A DNA stretch of 9,964 bases from Thermoleophilaceae bacterium (GCA_013813135.1 JACCSF010000192.1:1-9964); one strand, 5' to 3'. Shown: positions 1-7,380, counted from the stretch's first letter. Translations and numbers: made by a program. Notes: generated by a model from the sequence alone, not told the origin.

Positions 1-465
1 CTCGAGCACCGTGCTCGCGGTCGGCTCGCCGGCCATCGCGTGCGCGATCGACTCCTTTGTGGCCTGGTAGTTGTAGTCGAAGATCTTCTTGTCGTCCTGG
101 GCCTCCCAGTGGATGAAGACACCCACGATAAGGCAGAGGTCCTCGGCCTCCTCCTGCGGGATCACCCCATCACGCACCGAGTCGACGACGCCTCGCGACA
201 CCGCCGCCTGGGCGGGCCCGAACATCTGCCCTACCTGCTTCTCGCCCTTGATTGTCACCTTGTTGGCGATGATCGTGTTGGGCTTGCAGGGGAGGTTCGG
301 AGCGACGATCGCGAGCAGGTTCGTGTGCCCCTCCTTCTGGTTCAACAGGGCGCCCGCGAACGCATTCCCGACCGGCCCGCTCTTGGGTCCGATTATCAGA
401 TCGATGTGGGCGACTTCAGCGCCCTCGCCCACCAGGGACTCTCCAACCGACAGTGTCCTGGCCAT
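1..465 (-). CDS. fae: Formaldehyde-activating enzyme (3' end cut by window edge)
   Basis: Fae catalyses the condensation of formaldehyde with tetrahydromethanopterin to methylene-H4MPT in the cytoplasm, the entry step of H4MPT-linked formaldehyde oxidation. The minus strand from an ATG at 465 reads 155 codons without a stop to the window edge; Fae proteins are usually about 165-170 aa, so only a short C-terminal piece is missing. Family motifs are all present: GESLVGEGAEVAHIDLIIGP (residues 8-27) with the conserved His (H20) proposed as the catalytic residue, then APNLPCKPNT, the QMFGPAQAAV motif, and VGVFIHWEAQDDKKIFDYNY near the C-terminus. The ATG is supported by a purine-rich Shine-Dalgarno just upstream. 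It is divergent from the fhc operon, whose products act at the other end of the same pathway. It does not look like one of the fused or paralogous Fae forms, because the N-terminus starts directly at the Fae domain. Identification is by recognisable motifs. Confidence 0.97.
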   Translation of the reverse strand, partial: MARTLSVGESLVGEGAEVAHIDLIIGPKSGPVGNAFAGALLNQKEGHTNLLAIVAPNLPCKPNTIIANKVTIKGEKQVGQMFGPAQAAVSRGVVDSVRDGVIPQEEAEDLCLIVGVFIHWEAQDDKKIFDYNYQATKESIAHAMAGEPTASTVLE

Positions 466-782
466 GTGCCTCCCTCTCTATTGGTTCTCCGCGATTCCCA
501 ACATCCTCCTGGAACCGCGCGCTGTTCCACGGCCGCAGCAAAGGCCGAGGTCGCACGCGACTTGCACATGGGAAGACTAGCGCGGCGGACGTCTAGGCGC
601 AGGGCGGCTCGCCTGCTGCTGTGGGTATGCTCTGGCGCGCCTGCCAGCCGGGCCGCCGACACGGCACAGGCGACCAAGGATGTCGACCTTCGCGAGTTTG
701 ACTGCTGTGAGTGTCCCTTCCCGCGAGCCCATCTTGCCGGTCGCTGCGAGCGCACGCACGCTCGCCGTCCGGGTCCAAGCGC
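466..782. other. Intergenic region between divergent fae and fhcB
   Basis: About 317 bases separate the fae start from the chosen fhcB start. I see no RNA gene, repeat or convincing ORF here. The stretch must hold the promoters of fae (minus) and of the fhc operon (plus). The only -10-like element I noticed for the plus strand is TATGCT at 626-631, with no matching -35, so I do not call a promoter. The fhcB frame stays open upstream to a GTG at 711, which would add 24 residues of low-complexity, non-family sequence. The real non-coding span could therefore be 466-710. Confidence 0.6.
469..478 (-). promoter_or_regulatory. Ribosome binding site of fae
   Basis: Read on the minus strand this is GAGAGGGAGG, followed by CAC and the ATG at 465. 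It is the strongest Shine-Dalgarno-like element in the left part of the window and supports the chosen fae start. Confidence 0.65.
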
Positions 783-2063
783 ATGGCTGAGCGCGCGGCG
801 ACCTGTGCCGGCTGCGGATGTGGATGCGACGACATCGAGGTTACGGTGGCCGCCGGGGCGCTCGAGCGCGTGACCGGCACCTGCATGATCGGTGACGCGT
901 GGTTCGCCGAGCGCACGGTCGACGCGCCGCCGGTGGCCCGCGTCGACGGCCGCGAGGTGGACTTCGCCGAGGCGGTCGAGGCCTCGGCCGCGATCCTCGG
1001 CGAGGCCCGGCTTCCGCTCGTGTGCGGCCTCGGCCAGACCGACTGTGAGAGCCAGCGCGCGGCGGTGGCGCTGGCCGAGAGGATCGGCGCGGTGATCGAT
1101 CCCGCCGGACCCGTCGTCGACGGAACCGTCGGCGCCGCCTCGCAGGCGATCGGGCTGAGCACGGCGACGTTCGGCGAGCTCCGCGATCGGGCCGAGCTCG
1201 TCGTGGCCTGGCGCGCGGACCCGGTCGCCTCCCATCCCCGGCTGCTCCCCCGCCTGCGCCTCGATCGTGCCGGACGCGCAACCGCCGGCGGCGACTTCGA
1301 CCGCACGCTCGTGGTCATCGATGTGCAGCGTACGGCGACCGCGGACGAGGCGGACGCGTTCATCGAGCTGCCGCCCGAGCTCGACTTCGAGGCGCTGTGG
1401 TCCATGCGCGCGCTGGTGCGCGGCGTCCCGCTCGATCGCGACCTCGCGGCTCGGCTGCCGCTGGACGGCCTCGGGCAGCTCGCCGACCGCTTCCGCGCGT
1501 GTGGCTACGGGGCTGTGCTGCCCGGCCCTGGACTCGTCGCGAGCGCGGCCGGGTACGTGAACGCGCTTGCGCTGCTCGCGCTTGTGCGCGATCTGGCCCG
1601 CATCGCGCACGTCGTGGCACTGCCGCTGCGGCAGGACGGCAACGCGCGGGGCGCCGAGGACGTGCTCGCCTGGCAGACGGGCTACCCGGCGGCCGTGAGC
1701 TTCGCGCGCGGGCATCCGCGTGCGCGGCCCGGGGAGTTCAGCGCCGCGGGCGTGCTGGAGCGAGGCGAGACGGACGCGGCGCTAATTGTGGGCTTCGACG
1801 CGCTCCGCCACCTCCCGCCACGGGCCGCCGACAACCTGCGCCGGATCCCCACGATCGTCGTCGACCCGCGCGCCACCGAGACGGCCGCGGCCGCGCGCGT
1901 CGCGTTCGCGACGGCCGCCGGCGGCGTGCACCGCGAGGGCACCGCCCACCGTATGGACGGGGTGCCGGTCCCGCTCCCTGCGCCGCTGGCGTCCGCGCGG
2001 GCCGGCGACGAGCAGGTGCTCGCGGCGATCGCGGCGCGCGTCGCCGGGGCAGAGGGGACCTAG
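783..2063 (+). CDS. fhcB: Formyltransferase/hydrolase complex subunit B (formylmethanofuran dehydrogenase subunit B family)
   Basis: 426 aa. FhcB is the molybdopterin-oxidoreductase-like subunit of the Fhc complex, related to archaeal FwdB/FmdB. Residues 8-20 read CAGCGCGCDDIEV, matching the FwdB N-terminus, and with C34 (in TGTCMIGDAWF) they give a CX2CX3CX18C arrangement like a [4Fe-4S] site. The segment GAVIDPAGPVVDG (102-114) aligns with the FwdB active-site loop ending in Cys-His-Gly, but here Val112-Asp113 replace Cys-His, so the Mo/W ligand is missing. TATFGELRDRAELVVAWRAD follows as in the family. This fits a structural, non-redox subunit as in bacterial Fhc complexes. The ATG at 783 puts the Cys motif at the usual distance from the N-terminus; an upstream GTG at 711 is possible. 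Neither has a good Shine-Dalgarno. It is the first gene of the fhcBADC operon and ends 6 nt before fhcA. Confidence 0.93.
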   Translation: MAERAATCAGCGCGCDDIEVTVAAGALERVTGTCMIGDAWFAERTVDAPPVARVDGREVDFAEAVEASAAILGEARLPLVCGLGQTDCESQRAAVALAERIGAVIDPAGPVVDGTVGAASQAIGLSTATFGELRDRAELVVAWRADPVASHPRLLPRLRLDRAGRATAGGDFDRTLVVIDVQRTATADEADAFIELPPELDFEALWSMRALVRGVPLDRDLAARLPLDGLGQLADRFRACGYGAVLPGPGLVASAAGYVNALALLALVRDLARIAHVVALPLRQDGNARGAEDVLAWQTGYPAAVSFARGHPRARPGEFSAAGVLERGETDAALIVGFDALRHLPPRAADNLRRIPTIVVDPRATETAAAARVAFATAAGGVHREGTAHRMDGVPVPLPAPLASARAGDEQVLAAIAARVAGAEGT

Positions 2064-2069
2064 CGCCGC

Positions 2070-3728
2070 ATGCTGCGCATCGCGCAGGGGCGCGTCTACG
2101 ATCCCGCCAATGGCGTCGACGGCGACGTCCGCGACGTCTGCCTGAACGGCGGCAAGGTGGTCGAGGAGCTGCCCTCGCACGCTCCGCGCATCGACGCTCG
2201 CGGCATGATCGTGATGCCGGGCGGGGTGGACATCCACTCCCACATCGCCGGCCCGAAGGTCAACGCCGCGCGCAAGCTCGCGCCGGAGGAGCACCGCGCG
2301 GACCCGCTCGACCGCACGGCGATCATGCGCTCGGGCACGGGTGGGACCGTACCGTCGACCTTCACGACGGGCTACCGCTACGCGCTCCTCGGTTACACGA
2401 CCGTCGTCGACGCGGCCACCCCGCCGCTCGCGGCGCGCCACACGCTCGCCGAGCTGCGCGACACACCGATCGTCGACGCGGCGTTCCTCGTGCTGATGGG
2501 CAACAACCTGCCAATGTTCGAGCTCATCCGCGACGCGGGCCCCGACGGCGCGGGCCCGGTGACCGAGGCCGTTGCCTGGTGGCTGGAGGCGACCGGCGGC
2601 TACGGCGTCAAGCTGGTCAACCCGGGCGGGGTCGAGATGTGGAAGCACGGCAACCGCAACGTGACGTCGCTCGACGACGAGGTGGAGGGGCTGGGCGTCA
2701 CGCCGCGCCGGGTGCTGGAGGCGATCGCCACCTCGGTGGACGAGCTGGGTCTCCCTCACCCCGTCCACGTCCACTGCAACAACCTCGGGGTGGCGGGCAA
2801 CTGGCGCACCACGCTCGACACGCTCGACACGCTGCAGGGCCGGCGGGCGCACCTCGCCCACCTGCAGTTCCACGCGTACGGCGGGACGCCGGGCAAGCGC
2901 CCCCGCTCGCGCGCGCCGGAGCTGGCCGAGCACCTCGACGCACATCCCGAGCACAGCGCCGACGTCGGCCAGGTGATGTTCGGGCCCGCGACGACGATTA
3001 CCGCCGACGCCCCAGTCTCCGCCCGCCTGCGCGAGATCACCGGCGGCAAGTGGGTGAACGCCGACCTCGAGGCGGAGACCGGCTGCGGCATAGTGCCCTT
3101 CGCCTACCGCGAGCGCAACTACGTTCACGCGCTGCAGTGGGCTATCGGCCTGGAGCTGTTCCTACTCAGCCGCGACCCCTGGCGGGTCGTGCTCTCAACC
3201 GACCATCCCAACGGCGGCTCGTTCCTGAGCTACCCGCGGCTCATCCGCCTGCTGATGGATCGCGAGTTCCGAAACGAGCAGATCGACCGCGTCAACCAGA
3301 AGGCGATACGGCGCACGGTGCTCCGGGACCGCCTCGAGCGCGAGTACACCCTCGGAGAGATCGCGATCATCACCCGCGCCGGGCCCGCCAGGCTGCTCGG
3401 GCTGGCCGACAAGGGCCATCTTGGTGTCGGAGCCGACGCCGACGTAACTGTCTACGGTGAGCACGAGGATCGCGAGCAGATGTTCGCGACGCCGCGGTAT
3501 GTCATCAAGGGCGGGCGGGTGATCGTCGAGGACGGTGAGCTGCGCGAGGCTCCTGCCGGGGACCTCCTGCGCGTCGAGGCGGACCACGACGAGGCGATCG
3601 AGCGCACCCTGCGACCGCTGTTCGAGGAGCACTACAGCGTGCAGTTCGCGAACTACCCGGTGCGCGAGCCGTGGCTGCTGGAGCCCGCCCGCAGGATCCC
3701 CGCCCGGCGCGACGGGAGCGGGCGATGA
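2070..3728 (+). CDS. fhcA: Formyltransferase/hydrolase complex subunit A (formylmethanofuran dehydrogenase subunit A family)
   Basis: 552 aa, normal for the family. This is the amidohydrolase-fold subunit that hydrolyses the formyl-furan carrier to formate at a binuclear zinc site. The expected metal ligands are visible: HSH in GGVDIHSHIAGPKVNAARKL (H56, H58), a lysine in GYGVKLVNPGGVEMWKHG (K181) at the place of the carboxylated lysine, histidines in HPVHVHCNNLG (around 233-235) and LAHLQFHAYGG (264-268), and the catalytic Asp in STDHPNGG (D378). RSGTGGTVPSTFTTGYRYAL (87-106) and the C-terminal KGHLGVGADADVTVY segment are also typical. A GAGGGGA purine stretch (2052-2058) lies upstream of the ATG. 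The stop TGA overlaps the fhcD start as ATGA, implying translational coupling. All residues needed for hydrolysis appear intact, so the complex should release formate even though FhcB lacks a redox centre. Confidence 0.97.
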   Translation: MLRIAQGRVYDPANGVDGDVRDVCLNGGKVVEELPSHAPRIDARGMIVMPGGVDIHSHIAGPKVNAARKLAPEEHRADPLDRTAIMRSGTGGTVPSTFTTGYRYALLGYTTVVDAATPPLAARHTLAELRDTPIVDAAFLVLMGNNLPMFELIRDAGPDGAGPVTEAVAWWLEATGGYGVKLVNPGGVEMWKHGNRNVTSLDDEVEGLGVTPRRVLEAIATSVDELGLPHPVHVHCNNLGVAGNWRTTLDTLDTLQGRRAHLAHLQFHAYGGTPGKRPRSRAPELAEHLDAHPEHSADVGQVMFGPATTITADAPVSARLREITGGKWVNADLEAETGCGIVPFAYRERNYVHALQWAIGLELFLLSRDPWRVVLSTDHPNGGSFLSYPRLIRLLMDREFRNEQIDRVNQKAIRRTVLRDRLEREYTLGEIAIITRAGPARLLGLADKGHLGVGADADVTVYGEHEDREQMFATPRYVIKGGRVIVEDGELREAPAGDLLRVEADHDEAIERTLRPLFEEHYSVQFANYPVREPWLLEPARRIPARRDGSGR

Positions 3729-4627
3729 GACTGTCCGACGCCGAGGTCGTCGACACCTTCGCCGAGGCCTTTCCGATGTGGGGAGCGCGGATCATCATCA
3801 CCGCGGAGAGCCCCGCCTGGGCACACGAGGCGGCGCGCTCGCTGACCGGCTTCGCCACGTCGGTGATCGGCTGCAAGTGCGAGGCCGGCATCGAGCGCGA
3901 GCTCGATCCCGCCGAGACGCCCGACGGCCGGGCCGGGGTCAGCGCGCTGCTGTTCGCCAGTGATCGCGAGGGGCTGGCCAAACGGCTGGTGGAGCGCATC
4001 GGCCAGAGCGTGCTCACCTGCCCAACGACGGCGTGCTTCAACGGGCTGGACGGTCCGGAGACGGTCGACGTCGGCGGTCAGCTGCGCTTCTTCGGCGACG
4101 GCTACCAGGCCAGCAAGCTGCTCGACGGGCGCCGCTACTGGCGCGTGCCGGTGATGGAGGGCGAGTTCCTGGTCGAGGAGCGCTTCGCTATCGCCGAGGG
4201 AGTGGCCGGCGGCAACATCATCATTCTCAGTCGCGACGTCGCCGGCGCACTGCGCGCGGCGGAGGCGGCCGCCGCGGCGATGCGCACCGTGCGCGAGGTG
4301 ATCCTGCCCTTCCCGGGCGGCATCGTTCGCAGCGGCAGCAAGGTCGGCTCCCGCTACAGCGGCCTGGTTGCCTCGACCAACGAGTCGCTGTGCCCCACGC
4401 TGCGGGCTCAGGTCCCGCACACCGACGTGCCGCCGGACGTCGGCTCGGTGCTGGAGATCGTCATCGACGGCCTGACCCTCGAGGCCGTGCGCGACGCCAT
4501 GGCGCGAGGCCTCGAAGCCGCCGCCCGGGCGGGGGCCAGCCACGTGACAGCCGGCAACTACGGAGGCAACCTGGGGCCGCACCGCATCGACCTGCGTGAC
4601 CTCGTACCGGCCTTGCGGGACGACTAG
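3725..4627 (+). CDS. fhcD: Formylmethanofuran:H4MPT formyltransferase, Fhc complex subunit D
   Basis: 300 aa, the usual size of Ftr/FhcD. It transfers the formyl group between formyl-H4MPT and the furan carrier (methylofuran in bacteria). In the oxidative direction it unloads H4MPT. Clear family signatures: DTFAEAFPMWGARIIITA at the N-terminus, WAHEAARSLTGFATSVIGCK (residues 32-51) with CEAGIE following, LTCPTTACFNGLDGPE (about 97-112), ERFAIAEGVAGGNIIILSRD, and a C-terminal domain ending in GNYGGNLGPHRIDLRDLVP. The ATG at 3725 overlaps the fhcA stop (ATGA) and has GGGAG at 3714-3718 at 6 nt spacing, which fixes the start. An in-frame upstream start inside fhcA (3671) is disfavoured because it would add residues not found in the family. 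No anomalies were seen. Confidence 0.97.
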   Translation: MRLSDAEVVDTFAEAFPMWGARIIITAESPAWAHEAARSLTGFATSVIGCKCEAGIERELDPAETPDGRAGVSALLFASDREGLAKRLVERIGQSVLTCPTTACFNGLDGPETVDVGGQLRFFGDGYQASKLLDGRRYWRVPVMEGEFLVEERFAIAEGVAGGNIIILSRDVAGALRAAEAAAAAMRTVREVILPFPGGIVRSGSKVGSRYSGLVASTNESLCPTLRAQVPHTDVPPDVGSVLEIVIDGLTLEAVRDAMARGLEAAARAGASHVTAGNYGGNLGPHRIDLRDLVPALRDD

Positions 4628-4628
4628 G

Positions 4629-5444
4629 ATGCCGCTGACGCTCACGCTGCGCGAGCCGCCGACCGTGCCGCTCGAGACAGAGGGCCTCAGCCCCGATCGG
4701 CTCGCTACTCGTCGCCGTGGCGAGATCGAGGCGCTCACGGTCTGGCACGGCAACCGGCGGGCGCAGCTCGCCGACTTCTTCGCCGTCTCGGGCAACGGCG
4801 GCGAGGAGCTGCGGGTCGAGGGCGACCTGCGGCGCGTCAAGTTCCTCGGGGCGGGCATGACCGACGGCCGGCTCACCGTGGCGGGCGATGCGGGGATGCA
4901 CACCGGCGCGGACATGCGCGGAGGCGAGCTGGTCGTCGAGGGTGACGTGGGGGACTTCGCGGGCGTGAACATGCATGGCGGGCGGCTCGTCGTGGAGGGC
5001 TCCGCCGGGCACCAGCTCGGCGGGGCACACCCGGGCGAGCGCGCCGGGATGCGCGGCGGCGAGATCCTCGTGCACGGGGACGCCGGCGACCAGGTGGGCA
5101 CCGGCCTCCGGCGCGGGCTGATCGCCGTCGCGGGGCGGGTGGGCGACGCCGCCGGGCTGCGCATGTTGGCGGGCACGATCGTCGCTCTCGGCGGGCTTGG
5201 CGCCCCGCCGGGCGCGGCCATGAGGCGGGGCACGATCGTGGCCATGTCGCACGTGACGCTGCTGCCCACCTTCGCCTTCGCGTGCTCGTACCGCCCGCCC
5301 TTCCTGCGCCTGTACCTGCGCCACCTGCGCGCGCTGGGCCTGCCCCTGACCGACGATCAGATCGAGGGCCGCTACGCGCGCTGGTGCGGAGACGGCCTCG
5401 AGCTGCGGCGGGGCGAGATCCTGATTCTCGAGGCCGGCCGCTGA
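4629..5444 (+). CDS. fhcC: Formyltransferase/hydrolase complex subunit C (formylmethanofuran dehydrogenase subunit C family)
   Basis: 271 aa. FhcC is a structural subunit with the GXXGXXXGXXMXXG repeat fold shared with FwdC and with the C-terminal domain of glutamate synthase. In known complexes it helps bind FhcA and FhcD. After an N-terminal arm containing LSPDRLATRRRGEIEALTVW, six Gly-rich repeats are visible at about residues 86-202. They begin GDAGMHTGADMRGG, GDVGDFAGVNMHGG, GSAGHQLGG, GDAGDQVGTGLRRG, GRVGDAAGLRMLAG and GLGAPPGAAMRRG. Repeat 3 carries an insertion (HPGERAG). The ATG lies 1 nt after the fhcD stop, so translation is probably coupled; I see no strong Shine-Dalgarno of its own. 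It is the last gene of the fhcBADC operon. The convergent pabB stop lies only 13 nt beyond. Confidence 0.95.
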   Translation: MPLTLTLREPPTVPLETEGLSPDRLATRRRGEIEALTVWHGNRRAQLADFFAVSGNGGEELRVEGDLRRVKFLGAGMTDGRLTVAGDAGMHTGADMRGGELVVEGDVGDFAGVNMHGGRLVVEGSAGHQLGGAHPGERAGMRGGEILVHGDAGDQVGTGLRRGLIAVAGRVGDAAGLRMLAGTIVALGGLGAPPGAAMRRGTIVAMSHVTLLPTFAFACSYRPPFLRLYLRHLRALGLPLTDDQIEGRYARWCGDGLELRRGEILILEAGR

Positions 5445-5457
5445 GCGCCCACCGGCG

Positions 5458-6718
5458 TCATCGGTGAGCCGGGGCCAGGTCACGACCCTCCTCGAGCGTG
5501 CCGCCGACCGTCTCGAGCAGGGGGCGTGCCTTCAGCAGCATCTCCTCCAGCTCGGCCTCGGGGTCGGACGCTGCGACGATCGCCCCGCCCGCGCCGATCG
5601 CGAGGCGGTCCGGGGAAGCCACGAGCGTGCGGATGACGACGCTGAGGTCGGCGGTGCCGTTGACGGCGAAGAACCCCAGGGCGCCGGAGTAGACGCCGCG
5701 GGGACGGCCCTCGATGCGGTCGATGATCTCCAGCGTGCGGAGCTTCGGGGCGCCGGTCATCGAGCCGGCGGGGAACGCCGCCCGCACGCAGTCGATCGCG
5801 TCGGAGCCCTCGCGCAGGCGGCCGCGCACCACGGTCACCATCTGGTGAACGGTGGCATAGGGCTCCACGACCATCAGGCCCGGGACCTCGACGGTGCCCA
5901 TCGCGGAGACCCGGCCGAGGTCGTTCCGGCCAGGTCGGCGATCATCAGGTTCTCGGCGCGCGTCTTCTTGTCGCGGCGCAGCTGCGCGGCCCGGCAGGCG
6001 TCCTCGAACGGCTCGGCCACCCGGGCCGCCGTCCCCTTCATCGGCCGCGACTCGACCACGCGGTGCCGATCTACCCGGAGGAAGCGCTCGGGCGAGGAGC
6101 TCAGCACCGAGACGTCGCCGAGCCGCAGCAGCGCGGCGAAGGGCGCTGGGTTGCGCGCCCTCAGTGCACGGTAGGCCGGCAGGGGGTCGAGGCTTCCCTC
6201 GCTGCGCAGCTCGGTGGTCAGGCAGACCTCGTATGTCTCGCCCGCGACGATCTCGCGCCGGCAGGCCGCGATGTTGGCCAGGTACGCCTCCGGGTGGTCA
6301 TGCGGCTCGAAGCGCAGCGTGCCGGGTGGCGCCGGGGGCGGCGGCAGCGGCGCGGGCTCGCGCGCGATCTCGCCTAACCGCCCCGCGGTCGTGGCCAGCC
6401 AAGTGTCGGCCGCTTCCGCGCCGGAGGCGTCGGCGAGCGCGAGCAGGTAGACGTGGCGCTCACGGTGGTCGAAGGCGATCAGCCGGTCGCAGAGCACGAG
6501 CGCCGCATCCGGCAGCGGCGAGGCGTGCACAAGCCGGCCGCCGCACTCGGCCTTGAGCTCGTAACCGAGGTAGCCGGGGGAAGCCGCAGGTGAAGTCGAA
6601 CGGCAGCTCCGGGGCGTCGGTCCGCAGGCGCGCGAGCTGGTCCCGGCAGTAGTCGAGCACGCTCACGGTCCGCAGCTCGCGCGCCGAACACCGCCTCGGG
6701 CTCGCACCAGGTCTCCAA
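5458..6718 (-). pseudogene. pabB: Aminodeoxychorismate synthase component I, frameshifted in this sequence
   Basis: PabB makes 4-amino-4-deoxychorismate from chorismate and ammonia, on the way to 4-aminobenzoate for folate and H4MPT. Homology runs through three frames. From TTG 6718: LETWCEPEAVFGA. About 6684-6580: ELRTVSVLDYCRDQLARLR and PELPFDFTCGF. About 6575-5930: GYLGYELKAECGG through RAENLMIADL. About 5927-5458: RNDLGRVSAMGTVEVPGL, AFPAGSMTGAPKLRTLEIID and GAGGAIVAASDPEAELEEML to TGA. The lysine in SRPMKGT (codon 6036-6038) is the ADC-synthase lysine; anthranilate synthases have Ala there. Breaks: one surplus C in the C5 run at 6576-6580 (minus-strand TTCCCCCGGC), one missing C at about 5928 (GGCCGG where GCC CGG AAC GAC is expected), and a frame change near 6684 where about 45-55 family residues, including the usual FWLDSS region, are absent. 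The conserved motifs show recent function or sequencing error. It may be fused to pabA: the frame is open through 6718 and no ATG or Shine-Dalgarno is visible. Confidence 0.85.
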
Positions 6719-6741
6719 CCGGCGATGGTGGACGCGCGCGC

Positions 6742-7347
6742 CTACGGACGCAGCGCGCGCGGCGGGCCGCGCCGGGCGCGGGTGAGGTCGCGGAAGTTCT
6801 CCAGCAGGCAGCGGCCGTACCGGGTGCTCACCGACTCGGGATGGAACTGCACGCCGAACAGTGGGCGCGCGCCGTGCTCCAGCCCCATGACCACCCCGTC
6901 GGGCGTCCAGGCGCTGACCCGCAGCTCGGCGGGCACCGTGCCGACCACCAGCGAGTGGTAGCGCACCGCGAGGAAGCCCTGCGGGATCCCGGCGAAGAGC
7001 GCGCTCGCGTCATGGTGCACGGGCTCAAACGCCCGTGCATGACCTCGCGCGCGTGCTCGACCGTACCGCCCGCCACGTGGGCAAGAGCCTGGTGGCCCAG
7101 GCAGACGCCGAGCACCGGCACCTCGGCGCGATGGAGCGCATCCAGGGAGACACCGACGTCGCGAGTGTGCTCCGGCCGGCCGGGACCGGGCGAGATCACC
7201 ACGTTGTCGGCACCCAGGGCGGCGAGCTCGTCCCACGGAAGCTCGTCGTTGCGGACGACCACCGGCTCGCTGTCCGTTGACCTCGCCCAGGAGATGAAAG
7301 AGGTTGAATGTGTAGGAGTCGTAATTGTCGATCAGCAGCGTGCGCAT
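6742..7347 (-). pseudogene. pabA: Aminodeoxychorismate synthase component II (glutamine amidotransferase), frameshifted in this sequence
   Basis: Class I glutamine amidotransferase that supplies ammonia to PabB. From ATG 7347: MRTLLIDNYDSYTFNLFHLL, then a break at about 7269 (one surplus base after GAGGTCAACGGACAG). The next frame carries VVVRNDELPWDELAALG, NVVISPGPGRPEHTRDVG and VPVLGVCLGHQALAHVAGG with the nucleophile Cys (codon 7101-7103). A second break at about 7021 (one base missing) returns to the first frame: PVHHDASALFAGIPQGFLAV, VRYHSLVV, and FGVQFHPESVSTRYG with the catalytic His (6841-6843) and Glu (6835-6837), to TAG at 6742. All catalytic residues exist but not in one frame. The two shifts compensate, so a single-frame protein of about 201 aa would result if both were corrected. 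An ATG at 7359 is an alternative start (adds MWAG). The lysine-type active site of the adjacent component I supports PabA over TrpG. It is divergent from the ATP-grasp gene with 33 nt between starts. Confidence 0.87.
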
Positions 7348-7380
7348 CCCAGCCCACATTCTCGCGCCCGCGGGGCGCCG

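Noticed and set aside
626..631. TATGCT as a -10 box for the fhc operon
   Set aside because: No -35 element at proper spacing; a chance match in this composition is likely.
783..2063. FhcB as an active Mo/W formylmethanofuran dehydrogenase
   Set aside because: The metal-ligating Cys (or Sec) of the active-site loop is replaced by Val112, and no in-frame TGA for selenocysteine is present.
1782..3128. A 448-codon minus-strand open frame under fhcB and fhcA
   Set aside because: No recognisable domain, codon composition of a shadow frame, and no ribosome binding site noticed.
1397..3460. A 687-codon plus-strand open frame overlapping fhcB and fhcA
   Set aside because: Arg/Ala/Gly-rich translation typical of an off-frame reading in GC-rich DNA; both true genes in the other frame have clear motifs.
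3653..5269. A 538-codon open frame on the minus strand antisense to fhcD and fhcC
   Set aside because: It is a by-product of high GC: low-complexity Pro/Ser/Arg-rich translation, no family motifs, and fully antisense to well-recognised genes.
5450..5466. Small hairpin (CACCG / CGGTG, 7-nt loop) between the fhcC and pabB stops
   Set aside because: Stem of only 5 bp, no T-tract on either strand, and it overlaps the pabB stop region; too weak to call a bidirectional terminator.
5458..7347. The amidotransferase/synthase pair as anthranilate synthase TrpE/TrpG
   Set aside because: Component I has Lys in the PMKGT motif, the mark of aminodeoxychorismate synthase; anthranilate synthases carry Ala there.
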